Assembly: GCA_024305405.1 (NCBI GenBank)
Contig: JAKNDB010000104.1
Location: forward strand, 1,302,001-1,366,000
Source of the DNA: Dirofilaria immitis
Taxonomy: Eukaryota > Nematoda > Chromadorea > Rhabditida > Onchocercidae
Length of the DNA: 64,000 nucleotides
Direction of reading: 5' to 3'
A model generated the notes under the pieces. That model made no database searches and was not told where the DNA came from. It was given only the letters and a program-made list of their open reading frames with translations. Position 1 is the first letter of the stretch. Each line of letters starts with the position of its first letter. Of this stretch, positions 14,301 through 27,386 are shown in pieces. A program made the position numbers and the translations under genes.

Positions 14301-17300
14301 GATCCTTTGGTGATGAATATATGTTACGAAAGCGGTATTCGAAACAGGATAATCTAATTTATAAGAGAAGAATAGAGCCAGAATTCTTGACATAATAAGC
14401 ATTTCAAATTGCTGATACACATGGAATCTTATGACACTCTCGGAATCGCTAAAAAATCTGGATAATTCCATTGAATGTCCACGTAAAACTGGTTTCGAAT
14501 CAATGATTATCTAATCAACGAATTGATAAAAGAGATGAATGAATGAACTATCATTATTGTAATGTATCAAGTCGCGCTTATTCGAAATCTGTAAATTTAT
14601 GAGAATTGTACTGCCTAAATGATTAAAATTCTCCGACGGAAGATTCAACAAAATGATCACAGGTAAATCAATTTTTCTTCATCTTTTATTTCTTTTCCGA
14701 AATTCATCTTTTACAAAATATAACTAATGAAGTCCAACACTGTTTCCTAATAATTAACTATAAAAGTTTTGATAATCAAATCTTATATATTTTGAATGAT
14801 TCGTCTTTAGTATTTATCAATTTATGAAACTTTAAAAAATTATTATAAATGAAATGATTTCGAAATAGCTTCTCTTTATTCTTTTAAAAATGATTTTCAA
14901 CTGGACATGTTTTAAATGTTTAAATTACTGAGTTCATTTTATAAGCATTTATAGTTTTTAGAATAAGACTTTAGTGATTTCAAAAAAAAGTTTTATATTT
15001 TAAAAAAGTTTCACAAAAAGAGTTTTTACATGTAAATACAATAATTCAAAAGTATGTCGTCGGAATTATTTATTAAAATGCACAAAATTTCTACGAAAAA
15101 ATTTTTTTTAATGTGTCATTAACATAATAATTAGGAAATTTTGTGTTGCTCTCGTCATTCGACTCTCTCTTTCTCAAGTTTTACCAAGTCTTGATCAAAA
15201 TTTGATAAGAGAGATCAAAAATGAATGTTTCTGATGCCAAGAAAGAAACGCAATTTCTTGGAGAATTTTTAGAAAAAGGTCAAATATCGGAAGTTTCAAA
15301 GTGACTGATATAATACATATTGATGCATTTTCCTATCTTTTTTCTAAGAGATTATATTCCCTAGAGATATTCAAAATATTACTATTGACAGCTGTAACAT
15401 CATAAATTGAAAAATGAAAGATTTCTGTTTGTAAAATTTTACATCAAGTGATTTATTAATAGCAAAGAGTACTTTTAGAAGCTTTTAAATTCATAAATGA
15501 AATGAAGTGTAGAACTTCGATTATTCCAGATGCTGAAGAAATTTATTTTAAAATCATGAAATTATTTCATGACTTATCTTGGAATGCCAATACTCTATAT
15601 AATTTGAAATCAATCAACTATCAAGGAAACTTTAAAATGTTATATTTTCTTTGCTGGATAGCATTTAGATTATAATATTTTTCATAATTTTCGAAGGAAA
15701 CAAATCCTAACAACAATCTATTTGAGAATTTAAACAACAAAAATAAGTAATAATTCAAGCTTATGTTTTTTTCTATAATTTATATTTAAAAATTTGATAA
15801 TATGTGATTTAGACTGAGTGCGCATAATATGAAATTTGCATTTAAGAAACGAAATTTGAATCCGCTTGTCATTCCCTGAATATTCGAATCATATCATTAA
15901 GATAAGCTTAAATTTTGGCTGGTACTTTTTTCTCTCAAATTTAATGTAAAAACTTAAAAGGCTGGCCAAAGAAAGCTCATAACGGGAGAGTTGTCGCTCT
16001 ATACAGTGATCCCAGACAATGTACTATTATGGAAGGAACAGCTGATCTCAAAAATGGTATGCATCTATGGAAATTGATTGATTGATTTATTTATTTATTA
16101 TATATCCGAGAAATATTTTTCATCGCCATATAAAATTGTTGACTTAAAAAAAGGTCGAAACTTAGTATCCAAAACAAAAAATGAATGAAACTTTTTCCCA
16201 AAACATAAAATTTTTGAAGAGTCTTGTTCTAAAAATAAAAAAAAATTAATGCGTTGAGGATAGATAAAAGATATTTTAACTTTAACTTTAATTATTTTTC
16301 TCTCTTTGAAATAATCAAATATTCCGAATGATATTATGCTAAAAACTACTGAAAATTTACAATGTGTAATTTTATGCATAATAATAACAACGTTTTTCAA
16401 TTAATTTTTTTTTAAAAATCTGTGATATAATAATAGAAATGGAATAAAAGTCCTCTAGGAAACATTGCAGAAGAAACTAAATTTTAAAATTTGAAATTAT
16501 TGGTTAATATCCTTATTGTCTATTAAATTTTCTACAACTGATGAAAGTCCTATTTATTATTACTGGAATTTTTTCTCCAATTATCGATAAATACATTAAT
16601 GTTTAATGCTTGGCAATAAAAATTTTCAGACATAAAATTAGGAGTTAATATATGTATGATTTGACATAGCTCAATAAATAGAAAGATTAGGAATGTTACA
16701 AAATAATTTTTGTTGAGAAGAGTTTTTTAAGTAAGATATTCTGTTATGATATTGACCTTTAGGAGAACATTATTATTTAATTTAAAAATTAAAAGTTCAA
16801 ATCAGTCCATTTTTGTTTGCAATAGGGAATATTAGCTTAATTTGCAGAAATTGTTGCAAAATACTTAGTATTATCAATATTCACTGTTTCTGAAACTTTC
16901 GGACTGTCTCAAGTTGCCGATAATCTCATCAGAAACAAGACTTGTCAAAAGATTAACTTGCAAGTAAGGCAATTTCCAGAAATATAGAGGATCTTATTCA
17001 AATTATTTATCGTTAATTAGAATTTGGCAGAAAATTAGGTTAATTTCAGGTGAAAGTAATATAGGACTAAAGATCAAAAATAAAGAAATATTTTATTAAA
17101 AATTTAGAAAAGGAAAGACGATCATTCACAATAAATTATAAGATAAAAAAGAAAAAATTTTAACAATGAAATGAAGAATTTAAGGAGAAGAACCAACAGA
17201 AATAAAATTAGCATTTTTTCAAATTTACTATTTGCAATCAAAATGCAGAGATTATTTTTAGCTCGAAAAATATGTTAAATAATATTATTATTACTCGGAA

Positions 17301-19582
17301 AAGAAAATAAGAAATGTTAAATAGAGAATTGAAATTTTAGAAAAGGACCGGAACAAAAAAAGGAAAGGTTGGAAAATTACGATTCATGCGAAATTCAAAA
17401 CTAACGAGCTGGTGCGTTTTGATAGTTTCGAGAATTAGTTGCGGCGATTAATTTGGTTGTTGATATCAATTGGTTTGAATCATCCAGTGTGAGATCTAAA
17501 ATAATAGCATAATTAAGGCAATATGCTATTTGTTTAAATATTCAAAAAGACACGAAAAATTGATTTGAAAAATTTGAAAAATCTGATAAAAATTGTAGAG
17601 TGGATTAAAATTTAAAAATTTGACTTCAAATTAGAAGGAACTTCTAAAATTTATTCATTTTGAAGAAGTTAAAAATATACGTTAAATTTCTCTTTCCCAA
17701 ATATTTTAACTACTATTTCTTTATTCCAAATTACTTCATCTTTATTGCAATCAAATGAAATAGAAAAAATAAATGTTTAGAAGTTAGAAGTAATTGGATT
17801 ATATTATTTAAACAATTCAACATTTTTCATTTCATATTCATATTCTCTGCATAATGATACTGATATTGCTACTAATTTTTTCCAGTCTGAAACTCTCTCT
17901 GCCAGAAACTTGTATTACTTTGCAAAGAATTTAATCGATCTTAATGTCTCAGCTTAAGCAATTTCTTCAATTTCTATTTCAATTCATTCATAAAGTTTAT
18001 TGAGAATGGCTTGTAATGAAACTATTGCTTATTATTACAACTTAACCTGACGTAATAATCAGGTAATCAGAAAATTTTCAACGTCCATTTGTCATTGACC
18101 TGAAATCTCTATCACAAAACATAGTTATATGATAGCGTATTGAATTGTGAATTTCTGTATTATAGAAAAAAGACGACCAAATATATGATGAGAGATGTGC
18201 ATTGTAAAGAAATCATAAAAATAGGCTTGAAAAATATTGAGGAAATTGCACTATCAATTTTAGTGTTATAGGAAAAAGAGATCAAATTTTAGGAATAAAG
18301 TCTATTTTAAATAAAAAGATTTGCGTCGTTTGAATAAAAAATCTGATATATTTATAGTCTGCGACTATAGTAAAAGGTAATTTATATCTATTGATCTAAA
18401 ATTTCAAAATTTTCACAAATCATTCGAATTTATTAGTTAGTCTTAAAAATTTAATAGTGAGACTGAAACGAAAATAAAATTATATTGTACCACTCACATA
18501 AACCAATCATTACGTAATATTGATATGACATCATAATTGTAGTTTTTTTATAATAGTATCATGAATTATGCTCATAGGATGTAAGGATGATAAATGAGTA
18601 TCAATTTTATCAAAATTTTTATTTCATTCGAGCAATATTTCTTTTCAACTTTTTAACTTCTTTTATCCATTTTTTTCCAATCTTTCTTTTGTTAAAGTTT
18701 TGGAAAATTAAATGCATCGCATTGAAACAGTCTTTTCAAAAATTTCATTAAAAAGAGGAGGTTGTTTATTTAGAAAAAAATGAATGAAAGAATAAATGAG
18801 ATAAATTAAATTAATTAAAAAATTTCAGAAATTTCTTCATCATCTTATCAACAAACTATTATGTAAATTATAAGTTAAAATTATTAATTTGTCGTCTGTA
18901 TGAACCTATGCCATTCGTCGATATACTTTTCATAATCACAATTTATTTTAAATTCCATATATCTGGATAAATTTTCAGCGTTTTTCGTCTCAATAACTAA
19001 TTAAAGTTTCCATCTTGCAAATGATACCTGTGGAAAATCATTTCACTTCCTTATATATGCGTATAAAATTTCAAAAATTTCATTCGTACGAGATCGACGC
19101 AAAAATTGCGACAATCTTTTTTTTTTTTGTAAAAAGGAAAATTATGTCAATTTATAAGCGAAAAAAGAACATCTGAATAAACAAAATGTAACTTTTGTGA
19201 TCCAATGAATGATTTGGATCTTTCGAATTCTGTTGCTATTTTGCGTTCCTATCTATCTATTTGACTTTTTTTTTTCAACATTGATGAAATTTCAGAATAT
19301 ATTTAAAACTGCCATTTCTTTTGCTATTTCATTCTTTGAATATCACAACGTATCATATCCGATAAGTGATCGTTATTTTCAAATATGTCTTCGATGCAAT
19401 CTTTGAGATTAAAATTTGAATAATCATAATAATGAAAACAACATACCAGTACACCTTTTGCGTATGACAGATTCAAATTGTGATCGGTTTCGACACCATT
19501 GTATGATAATATAAACAGCAAGAACGAAAATCAATAAAAAGCCAAGAGCAATACATGAGGTTAATAATGCTAGTGTATTCAT
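8388..19582 (-). CDS. Synaptotagmin-family protein, tandem C2 domains, 10 exons
   Basis: Minus-strand exons in order: 19582-19447, 14488-14419, 10943-10808, 10643-10482, 10339-10190, 9861-9733, 9616-9496, 9217-9046, 8881-8758, 8471-8388. The sum is 1284 nt (427 aa) with matching phases. Residues about 8-30 form one membrane helix (ALGFLLIFVLAVYIIIQW) with a short N-terminus, as in synaptotagmins. C2A (about 140-265) has NSEPYVKLCLLPE and VYNFVRFTRHG. C2B (about 275-400) has SDPYVKIEQIY, NPVYHECLEFDLP and MDWDRIGHDDLLG, and the C-terminus carries the W-containing helix KPVATWYSIL. Synaptotagmins sit on vesicles and regulate membrane fusion. C2A lacks most acidic Ca2+ ligands, while C2B keeps all five. 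The intron after 9496 starts with GC. The first intron is about 5 kb. The 70-nt second exon rests on phase and composition only. I cannot assign a specific snt paralogue. Confidence 0.88.
9493..9496 (-). other. GC-AG splice donor in synaptotagmin C2B
   Basis: On the minus strand the exon ends TCAG and the intron begins GCAAGT. The next exon begins ATCCTTATG, which completes the codon for the Asp of SDPYVK. No GT at this position keeps the C2B frame, so a GC donor is required. Confidence 0.75.
12679..12710. repeat. Hairpin with 14-bp perfect stem
   Basis: The left arm 12679-12692 and right arm 12697-12710 are exact reverse complements (core TTAAGCAATCA / TGATTGCTTAA) around the loop GAAT. It lies in the synaptotagmin intron between 10944 and 14418. 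AT-rich DNA makes short stems common, but 14 exact pairs with a 4-base loop is longer than its surroundings suggest. Confidence 0.6.
13741..13840. repeat. Tandem 30-bp repeat, 3.3 copies
   Basis: Three identical 30-base units (each starting AATATTAAAATGATATTTAG) lie at 13741-13770, 13771-13800 and 13801-13830, with a partial fourth copy to 13840. The array sits in a synaptotagmin intron. Exact identity suggests recent expansion. Confidence 0.9.
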
Positions 19583-22555
19583 TTTATTGATTTTAATTCT
19601 TCTAAGAATTCCAGCAAAAATGTTGTTCTCATTGATGACTAAGAATGATGATAATACATATTTAATTGCATCTGAAATTTTTTTTCGCTGAAATTCAGAA
19701 AAAGAAAGTGACTTAAATCCCGAATAAAATCGAAAGGTAACGCATATAAGATAGGAACTGGATAAAAATGCCGTACAAATAATGAATATAATTTTTACAG
19801 GAAAGTTAAGCAATGAATTAGATGACAGTATACATGAAATATATTTTTTGTATAAATGTATACAAATATAATAAGTTATATTTCTATCTGAATCTAAAGT
19901 CAATGCCTATGAATTTCTCTGTGAGAAAATAATACAAAATTTGATAACTACGAAATATATTAATTAATGCAAAATTGATAAATATTAAATATATTGAAAT
20001 GAAAATATATTGAAATGAAAATATTAGTTTCTAATAAATTTTCGTATTAATATAAAATTTCAGGGATTCTTAGCATGCTAATTGTTATGAAATTTTTAGC
20101 GATCGGTTGAAAATTAGTGAGAAATTATCAGAAATTTTTAGAAATCAAGAAGCATACTCTCAAATTATTAGAAAATTTCTTGGCAGAATCCAAAATTTAA
20201 TAATATCAGACAATAATTCCGAATTTTAAGCAAATGATAAGTAGTAACATATTTTGCTATGATTAATGATGATTGATTACAAATATTTTTTTTGTTGTTT
20301 TACTTTATCTTAATAGTTGCTTGCATTTATGATAAAAATAACTTTCAAAATGAGAATTTAAAAATGTGTAATTTTTCTTTAATTTCTCTTCAGATCTCCC
20401 GAAAAAGGAAACATGATTGCATTTGAGTATAGCGACTGCAACAATATTTGACCTTTTATCTTATCACTAGATCAAAATATACATATAATAGATTTCATCC
20501 AAATTAATAAACATTCGTAATCAAACCAGAAAATGAAATTATCAAACGCTATTATAATCGCTGTTTACGATAAAATTGGATTCAATCGTTTTTCAAAAAT
20601 ATTATTTAACGAAAGTTTGGTTTGAAAATGACAACTATATGTTTTCCTTCTACGAATATATATATATATTCTAATTTCATTTTATCATTTATTGTCATTT
20701 GGGAAGAAATTTCTTTTCGCAGAAATATTTTTCAATTAGCAGATCTGAAATACATATTTCTTCCACTATCTTTTACATTTCATTATTTTACATATCATTG
20801 AAAAAGGATAAATAGGTAATTTGTCGCCGACAATTATCACCTTTTTCATACTTTTGATGAACTCCGAAGTAGTACACCACACTTTTGTTGATATTATCAA
20901 TGCCACATTTATCTCCTAATCTATATACATCATTTTAGAATGGCAGAGGATACAATAAGAAAATAATTTTGTAAATGAAGTTGAAATTGCACGATATACA
21001 GTCAACTATCAATATATTATCATGATAGGTCAAATATTAATACTGCACCAGACCAGATCATATTTTTCTCAAACACAACTTGATAAATTTTCACTGCTTC
21101 ATTGAAATTAAGGCAAGAGAAGTTAACTCGAAAAAATTTCAGATTCTGAAATTCATTTTGACAAAATCATAGTGACAAAATCATATAGCTCTGCAAAATA
21201 CTAACAACTTTCAATTTTTCTATTTCAGAAATTCATCAAAAACATAGAAACATAAGCACGGTACTTCTTAAGCATTTAAGATTTAGTAAGTATAATTAAT
21301 ATTCAATTAAAAAAGTTGAGGGCGAAAAACGAAGCATAGATTTTTTTAATTTCGAAGTTTCAATCAATTTGAATTATGATTTGATTTTTCTCTCATGTAA
21401 GTTTTATAAACCCATCAAAAATAACATTTGTAAAGCTTGTTTTAAAAAGAAGGAGAGACAATGCCAATAAGAATATTTAGACTATGGGAAAGTTGGTATT
21501 ACAAGCTGTATTAGGAAGTAACAATATTGGCGAAGAAAAAAGCTATTAGTTAAAGTATGTAAAGAAATATTATTCCTGTCTGATATTTTCTTCTTCCTGA
21601 CAAATCTATCAATCTAACTGAATCAAATAAATTTACTGATACGTAAATGAAATATATGTTTAAATTATAAAAGGAACTGTTCGGAAATTAAAGACGTATA
21701 ATTTGTTATGTGTTAAAGAAATATTAATTATTCTTTTGCGTTTTAATCAATTCAATACGATAATAAAATGGAAAATTTGTGATATTTGTAAAAGATCTTT
21801 GTTTCTTGCATATCTTTCATTGTTTTCAGTCATGAAAACTTTAGGTATGAATTAGTAAATAATAATGTATTTCGTGAGAAATCTTTGAATCTGAAATGGA
21901 AACTGGTCAGCGATAAACAAATGATTCATTTATTCTTCATTTAAAATATCCTTCAAATAGATGATGATTAAAAGCTATTTCAATGAATAAAAACATAAGG
22001 ACACTCATCTAAGATAATTGAATTGTCGTCTTTCGTTAATATTTTGGAAAAAAAGTCCTTTAAACGAAGGTAAATACATATGATAAAACAATTATGCTAG
22101 AATAGAAATGTAAAAAAGAATTCAAGTATTTCATTTTATTATTAAATTAAAATCAATAAAAACAAAATTATCATATTATTTCATTCTCCTATTGCTTAAT
22201 AATTATTTATTAAATTTGTTTAATTAATAATTTTTAATGTTTTTTTTCTTGTCTTTATTTGCTTCAATTTATTATTGAAAGATATAAAGCCCATTAAAGA
22301 ATACATTATTATAGATACCATTAATCTTTTAAACATTATTTCAATGTGTTAATTAACTGATTCATTAATTAATTAATCTAAGCTATAACCAGCTATAATA
22401 ATTTTAATATCCAAATATTTATTACGTTTATTCACATAGAATTCAAAACGGAAGAAAGTCAAAAGATTAGAACAATTTATAAGATCCAAAAAGTAACAAA
22501 GATCCAAAAATAAGATCTAAAAAATTACTATTATAAATCATTAATGTAGTATTTA

Positions 22556-22560
<5 letters not shown>

Positions 22561-22619
<59 letters not shown>

Positions 22620-22641
22620 TATTATTATTATTATTATTATT
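22561..22641. repeat. (ATT)n microsatellite
   Basis: About 27 near-perfect ATT units with one ACT interruption near 22614. A poly-isoleucine open frame on the minus strand across this run is an artefact of the repeat. Confidence 0.95.
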
Positions 22642-22713
22642 AGTAAATAGATATTTGATGGCAATGAAACATTAAATATTTAGAAATTAAATAAAAAGAA
22701 GGCAAAAGGCTAA

Positions 22714-22736
22714 TAACGGATTTTAGCCGTTACTAA
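22714..22736. repeat. Short TAACGG/CCGTTA hairpin
   Basis: TAACGG, then a 7-base spacer, then CCGTTA form a small stem-loop at the edge of a locally GC-richer patch (about 22,700-22,830). No function can be assigned. Confidence 0.4.
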
Positions 22737-25700
22737 GGAAGGAAAATGACATTTTGTTAAATATAATTCAGAGAGCCGGCGAGATCAGTAGTTTCATTCA
22801 TTTATCCCTAGGGAGCTTCAAGCTGAACTCAGTGATTTTTTGTCATACCATAAAATTATTTTAGTTAGCCATCTTTATTAAAAAGTTGAAGATTTTTTGA
22901 TATTCTATATCTTTAGCAACAAATATTGAAATTATAAATTATCATTTTTAGGAATGAATTTAGAATGCTATCTTTAGCAATTATATCATATTTATTTGAT
23001 AGTTCCGATATTTAAAACAATATTGAAGCTATGAATGCAGAAATTATTTCAGCTTCAGTTTTTAGCACATCTGCAAATATCCTGGTAGATTTTTTCAGTT
23101 CATAAGATAAGTTTGAGCTAGAACCTAGAGACCGCTGGAAAGACACTTCTGAAAATCCTTTTATGTTGCTGTAACAAAAGTTTTATGGCATTTCTACAAG
23201 TTAATAGAATGACAACCTTAATAATTAATGCCAATTATAATCAGTCCATACTAATCTTAAATTGAAAAGTTAAAATTAATTTCTGCTTGTTAAAAACAAC
23301 AATCATCGACAAATTTCGTATTAATCTAACATTAGAATTTTACTGATTAAGTGCAAAAATATTATGATATCAATTTGCTAATCGATGACAAAATATAAGC
23401 TTACATTAATAAGTAACTTAATTAATAAGTGAAAGCAAAAATTTCGAATTGTTTGAATTTTTGAATAATTGTAAGAAAAACAGAAATTATAATGTTTCAG
23501 GAGAAAATAAAAGACTGAAATGAATCAAAAGAATTTACATTGAAATATTCTTGCAACTTTTTTTCATTTAAATAAAAACTCAATTTATATTTATCAAACA
23601 AAGGAATTCTGCTAAAAAGATAATTGCGAATGAGAACTTAAAATCAATGAATGCAAAGCTTACAAGAAGTTTTATGTGCAAAAAATTGTGAATTTCAAAA
23701 ATTTGTAGTGTTTTAAGAATACTTGAATATTAAAAATTCTTATTCAATGGATCTTTTTCAATCATTGCTCTTTTAAAACCTAACCAATAAATCTGCCTGA
23801 TTTATTGATTACTTTTGTGTCGACAAAATTTAACAAAAAATTTGAACAATTTAAAATGAAATATGTTTTATTTTTTAACGAATAAAATGATCAAAAAATT
23901 GTATTGGCTTGTAGATTGTACATTTTGTAATATGTAATCATTACAAATAATTGTACGCTAAATTATATTTTATTCCCGTATTTCGATAATAAATATCAGT
24001 TACTCTCATGAAGGATAAGATAATATTAGAATAAGCCATAAAGTAAAATGAGCCCAAAAAATATTTTTGCTATATAAATAAAGGAAACTGGCTAATAAAT
24101 TGTAGAATAACTTCTATTCAAAAGCGGTATTTCAAAAGACAATGATAAAAATATTTGAATTAATATAAGAAATTGCTTAGTACAAATTTTTAAATACAAA
24201 TTTTCATAATTTTAAAATAATTCGAAATTTTTCTTTGAAAAATTAGGTTTTACTTTATATTTGTCAAATGTCATTATTGATGATTAGGAGTGAAGAAATT
24301 ACTATGATTATTTAATGGCATGCTCATAAAGCACTTTTTAAAAGCCTAATATTACGCTGATTAACGTGTGAAGCATAACTGTCACAAATGTGTGGTATTA
24401 AAGATGGATTATAAAGTGTTCTAACGACTGCTGCATCCATTCATTGAAATTCAGAAATATTTCGGAATTGAATTTGTTTGCCTTCATGTTACGTCACGAA
24501 ATCTGCAAAAAATATTTTTGGCCATTTCAATTATTTTGAACTTCTGCTTTATGAACGATTGTTTTATAAGCAAAAATCAATCACCAACTTTGATGAAATG
24601 ATACCATCTTTCAGATTGTTAGTTCACAGTATTATTGTCCATGAAGATGGGGGTATTAAATTTAGTTTTTAAATGAAGGAAACCTGTTTTCTCAAATCCG
24701 AACTCTTTCATTTTTCTCCACGTGATATAAAATAAATATGTTATCTATTCCAATCAAATCATTTCTCATCATCAAAAATAGTTAAAACTTAAATCAATTA
24801 TTTTGTTGAGCTTTATACAAATCAAAAAGATGTCAAATTTAAAAGATTGCGAAATATTTATAGCACTAAGTAGTAGTACTGATTCAATGAATTGATAAAG
24901 CAAAAAAGGCATCCATCATTCTGCAAAACAGTCATCAATTTATAAAATAATTTTGAAATCTGATAATCATTATATTTTGCATAATTTTTTATTTTTACTA
25001 ATGTTATTTTTTATTTTAAAGCTTTAAACTGTGAAAAAATGTTTACTAACAATTTCAAAAATTATATATTATTCCTTATTATAGTAGAATATAAATGAGT
25101 AAAAGATGAAAAGAGTTTATAAAAAAATCAATTAAATTTTTTCCGATAGAAAAAGTTTAGTGCTCATTTGAAAAATATAAGTGCAATTTTTTTTTTTTGA
25201 AAAAAGTGTAAAATACAATTTTGTGAAGAATAAACAAAAATGACGGAAAAATTAGTTTTCGTTTGACACGATAAATTGATGCTGCGAGAGAAAGATAAGC
25301 AATCATATGGAAGAGGAGGATCGAAAATTTCTCGAGAAATGTAAGTTCCATTTTCTGCTATAAAGATTAGAGAAAACTCGAGCAAGCTAATAAATGAACA
25401 GATAAATAAGTAATTGAGTGATGAGGAGGATAAATAAATAAATAAAGCAAGCTATTAAAAAAATATTGGATTGATCCGAGAAACACAACGAGCATGAATA
25501 AGAAAATTTTACTAGTCAAAAACAACTTGGGAAAACAAGTGAAAAAAAAGTGAGGATTTAAATTATTTTCAATGAGAATCATTAATTCTCGTTTTTGCTA
25601 TACTCGAGAATAAGAACTTCATTATAATCATATCTTAAAAATAATTTTATTTTTTTGTAGCATCGTAATTTGAATAATTTAAAGATTTTTTGAATATGTA

Positions 25701-27310
25701 ATTAAAGGCTGAAAAATTTTTATTTCGTTCTAAAAAAATCACATTTCTATTTAAAATTTTAAGAACTTACTGCATATAAAATGGTAACACTATTTGTATT
25801 TTTATCAATTTCTGAAAGAATTATATAATAACATAAATCAATTTTATGATCAAAAAGTAAGAAAATCATTGGATTAAAGAATCATTGATTGAATTATTTA
25901 AATTATAAATTATCAAAAAGAAATGAAAGAATTCTTAAGGTTAATAATTTTCGCAAAATTATCTGATAAAAAAATGATATCGGAAATTACCTTCAATGAA
26001 ACAGATGATATAATGACGAGGAGGATTTGGATGGTACATATGTCAACAGCATCATACATTCTTTTTAATTTAAGAAAACTGATAGATAAAATAGGATCGA
26101 TTCATCTCACAAAAATTGAAATTTGATAAACATTACATCAAAGATTACTTATCGATTAATCATAAAAGTTTATAATGTCTAAAAAGTTAAAAGTCAGTTA
26201 ATGCATTTGTGTAATCATTTTATAATAAAATATATGTAAATGAGAAAGTTTAATTTTACTATAATAATTTTATTGTTGTTACTTAATACATAGAATGAAC
26301 ATATAATTTAATTTACTTAATAATTTGACACATATGTGTACCTTAAATTATAATATTAATTGCAATATACATGCAATTTCCATTTGACAAACTTTTATTT
26401 TAGCAATAAATTTTTTAATAGAAAGTTAATTGTTTAGTGTTTAAGCAAGCAAATTCCTCAATTCAATTTTATTATAATTATATTTAGCCAATAAATAATA
26501 ATTTTATGATTGTCAAATTTTCAAATAATATTAAAGCGGATTTCTGCTTATATAAATATGAGAGAGGGATAAAAATGATAATGCGGATTACCCTGTTTAA
26601 AATTTCTTTTTATATCATTAAGTTTCAATATGTCTTAAATATTCAACTTCAAAAGTATAAATATTATGATGGCAATAGAAGTCGATACATATTAATGATA
26701 CGGACATATTTGGAAAGATTCATAGGTGTACTTTGATGATTATTAGCAAATATATTAATCTATTGATGTTTATTTATATATATAATTTTGCTTGAATATT
26801 TTAAAAACTATACAAAATTTTTTAAAACTATAGAAAAATCATAGCGATAAATTTTAGGAATTAATTGACGATAATATTTTATTTGTATTAAAAATCATTA
26901 AAATAAAAATAAACCTAGTGTTTTTTTTAAAACATAGTTCTATCATTCACTGTATGATTAGTTTTGAATCATAATATTATTGCGTTTTATCATCTGGATT
27001 TTCATGATATTATCAAATTCTCTGATAGTGATAGTTAACAAGTCAAAAATTTTAAATAGTTATATTTTGCAATATATTTATTTAAAATTCTCTTTTCATC
27101 AATGAATAGTACCGAAAAGCAAGGGGAAAGAAGAGAATTTTTCGATTTTAGCGACTTCATTGTTTAGCTGCATGGATGGACAATAAAGAATATTTTGCTT
27201 ATTCGAGAAAAAATGTTGCTTCATCCAATTAATATACAACAATTAACGAAGAGTGAAGATTTCTATTCTCCTCAACAAATTATTAAATAAAAATGAAACA
27301 GAGCAGATAA

Positions 27311-27386
27311 ATGAATGAATGAATGAATGAATGAATGAATGAATGAATGAATGAATGAATGAATGAATGAATGAATGAATGAATGA
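27311..27386. repeat. (ATGA)n microsatellite, 19 copies
   Basis: Nineteen uninterrupted 4-base units (ATGA/TGAA register). A pure array of this length is likely to be length-polymorphic. Confidence 0.97.

Noticed and set aside
19584..19903. Extended open frame upstream of the synaptotagmin first exon on the minus strand
   Set aside because: The synaptotagmin start MNTLALL at 19582 gives the normal short N-terminus. The upstream part is low-complexity hydrophobic sequence without family match.
22467..22664. Poly-isoleucine open frame on the minus strand
   Set aside because: It is a translation of the (ATT)n microsatellite.
24478..24672. 64-codon plus-strand open frame
   Set aside because: No splice partner, no motif, and a length expected by chance at this A+T content.
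25157..25582. Overlapping hydrophobic minus-strand open frames
   Set aside because: Runs of Phe/Leu/Ile from AT-rich DNA; the frames overlap one another and show no conserved motif.
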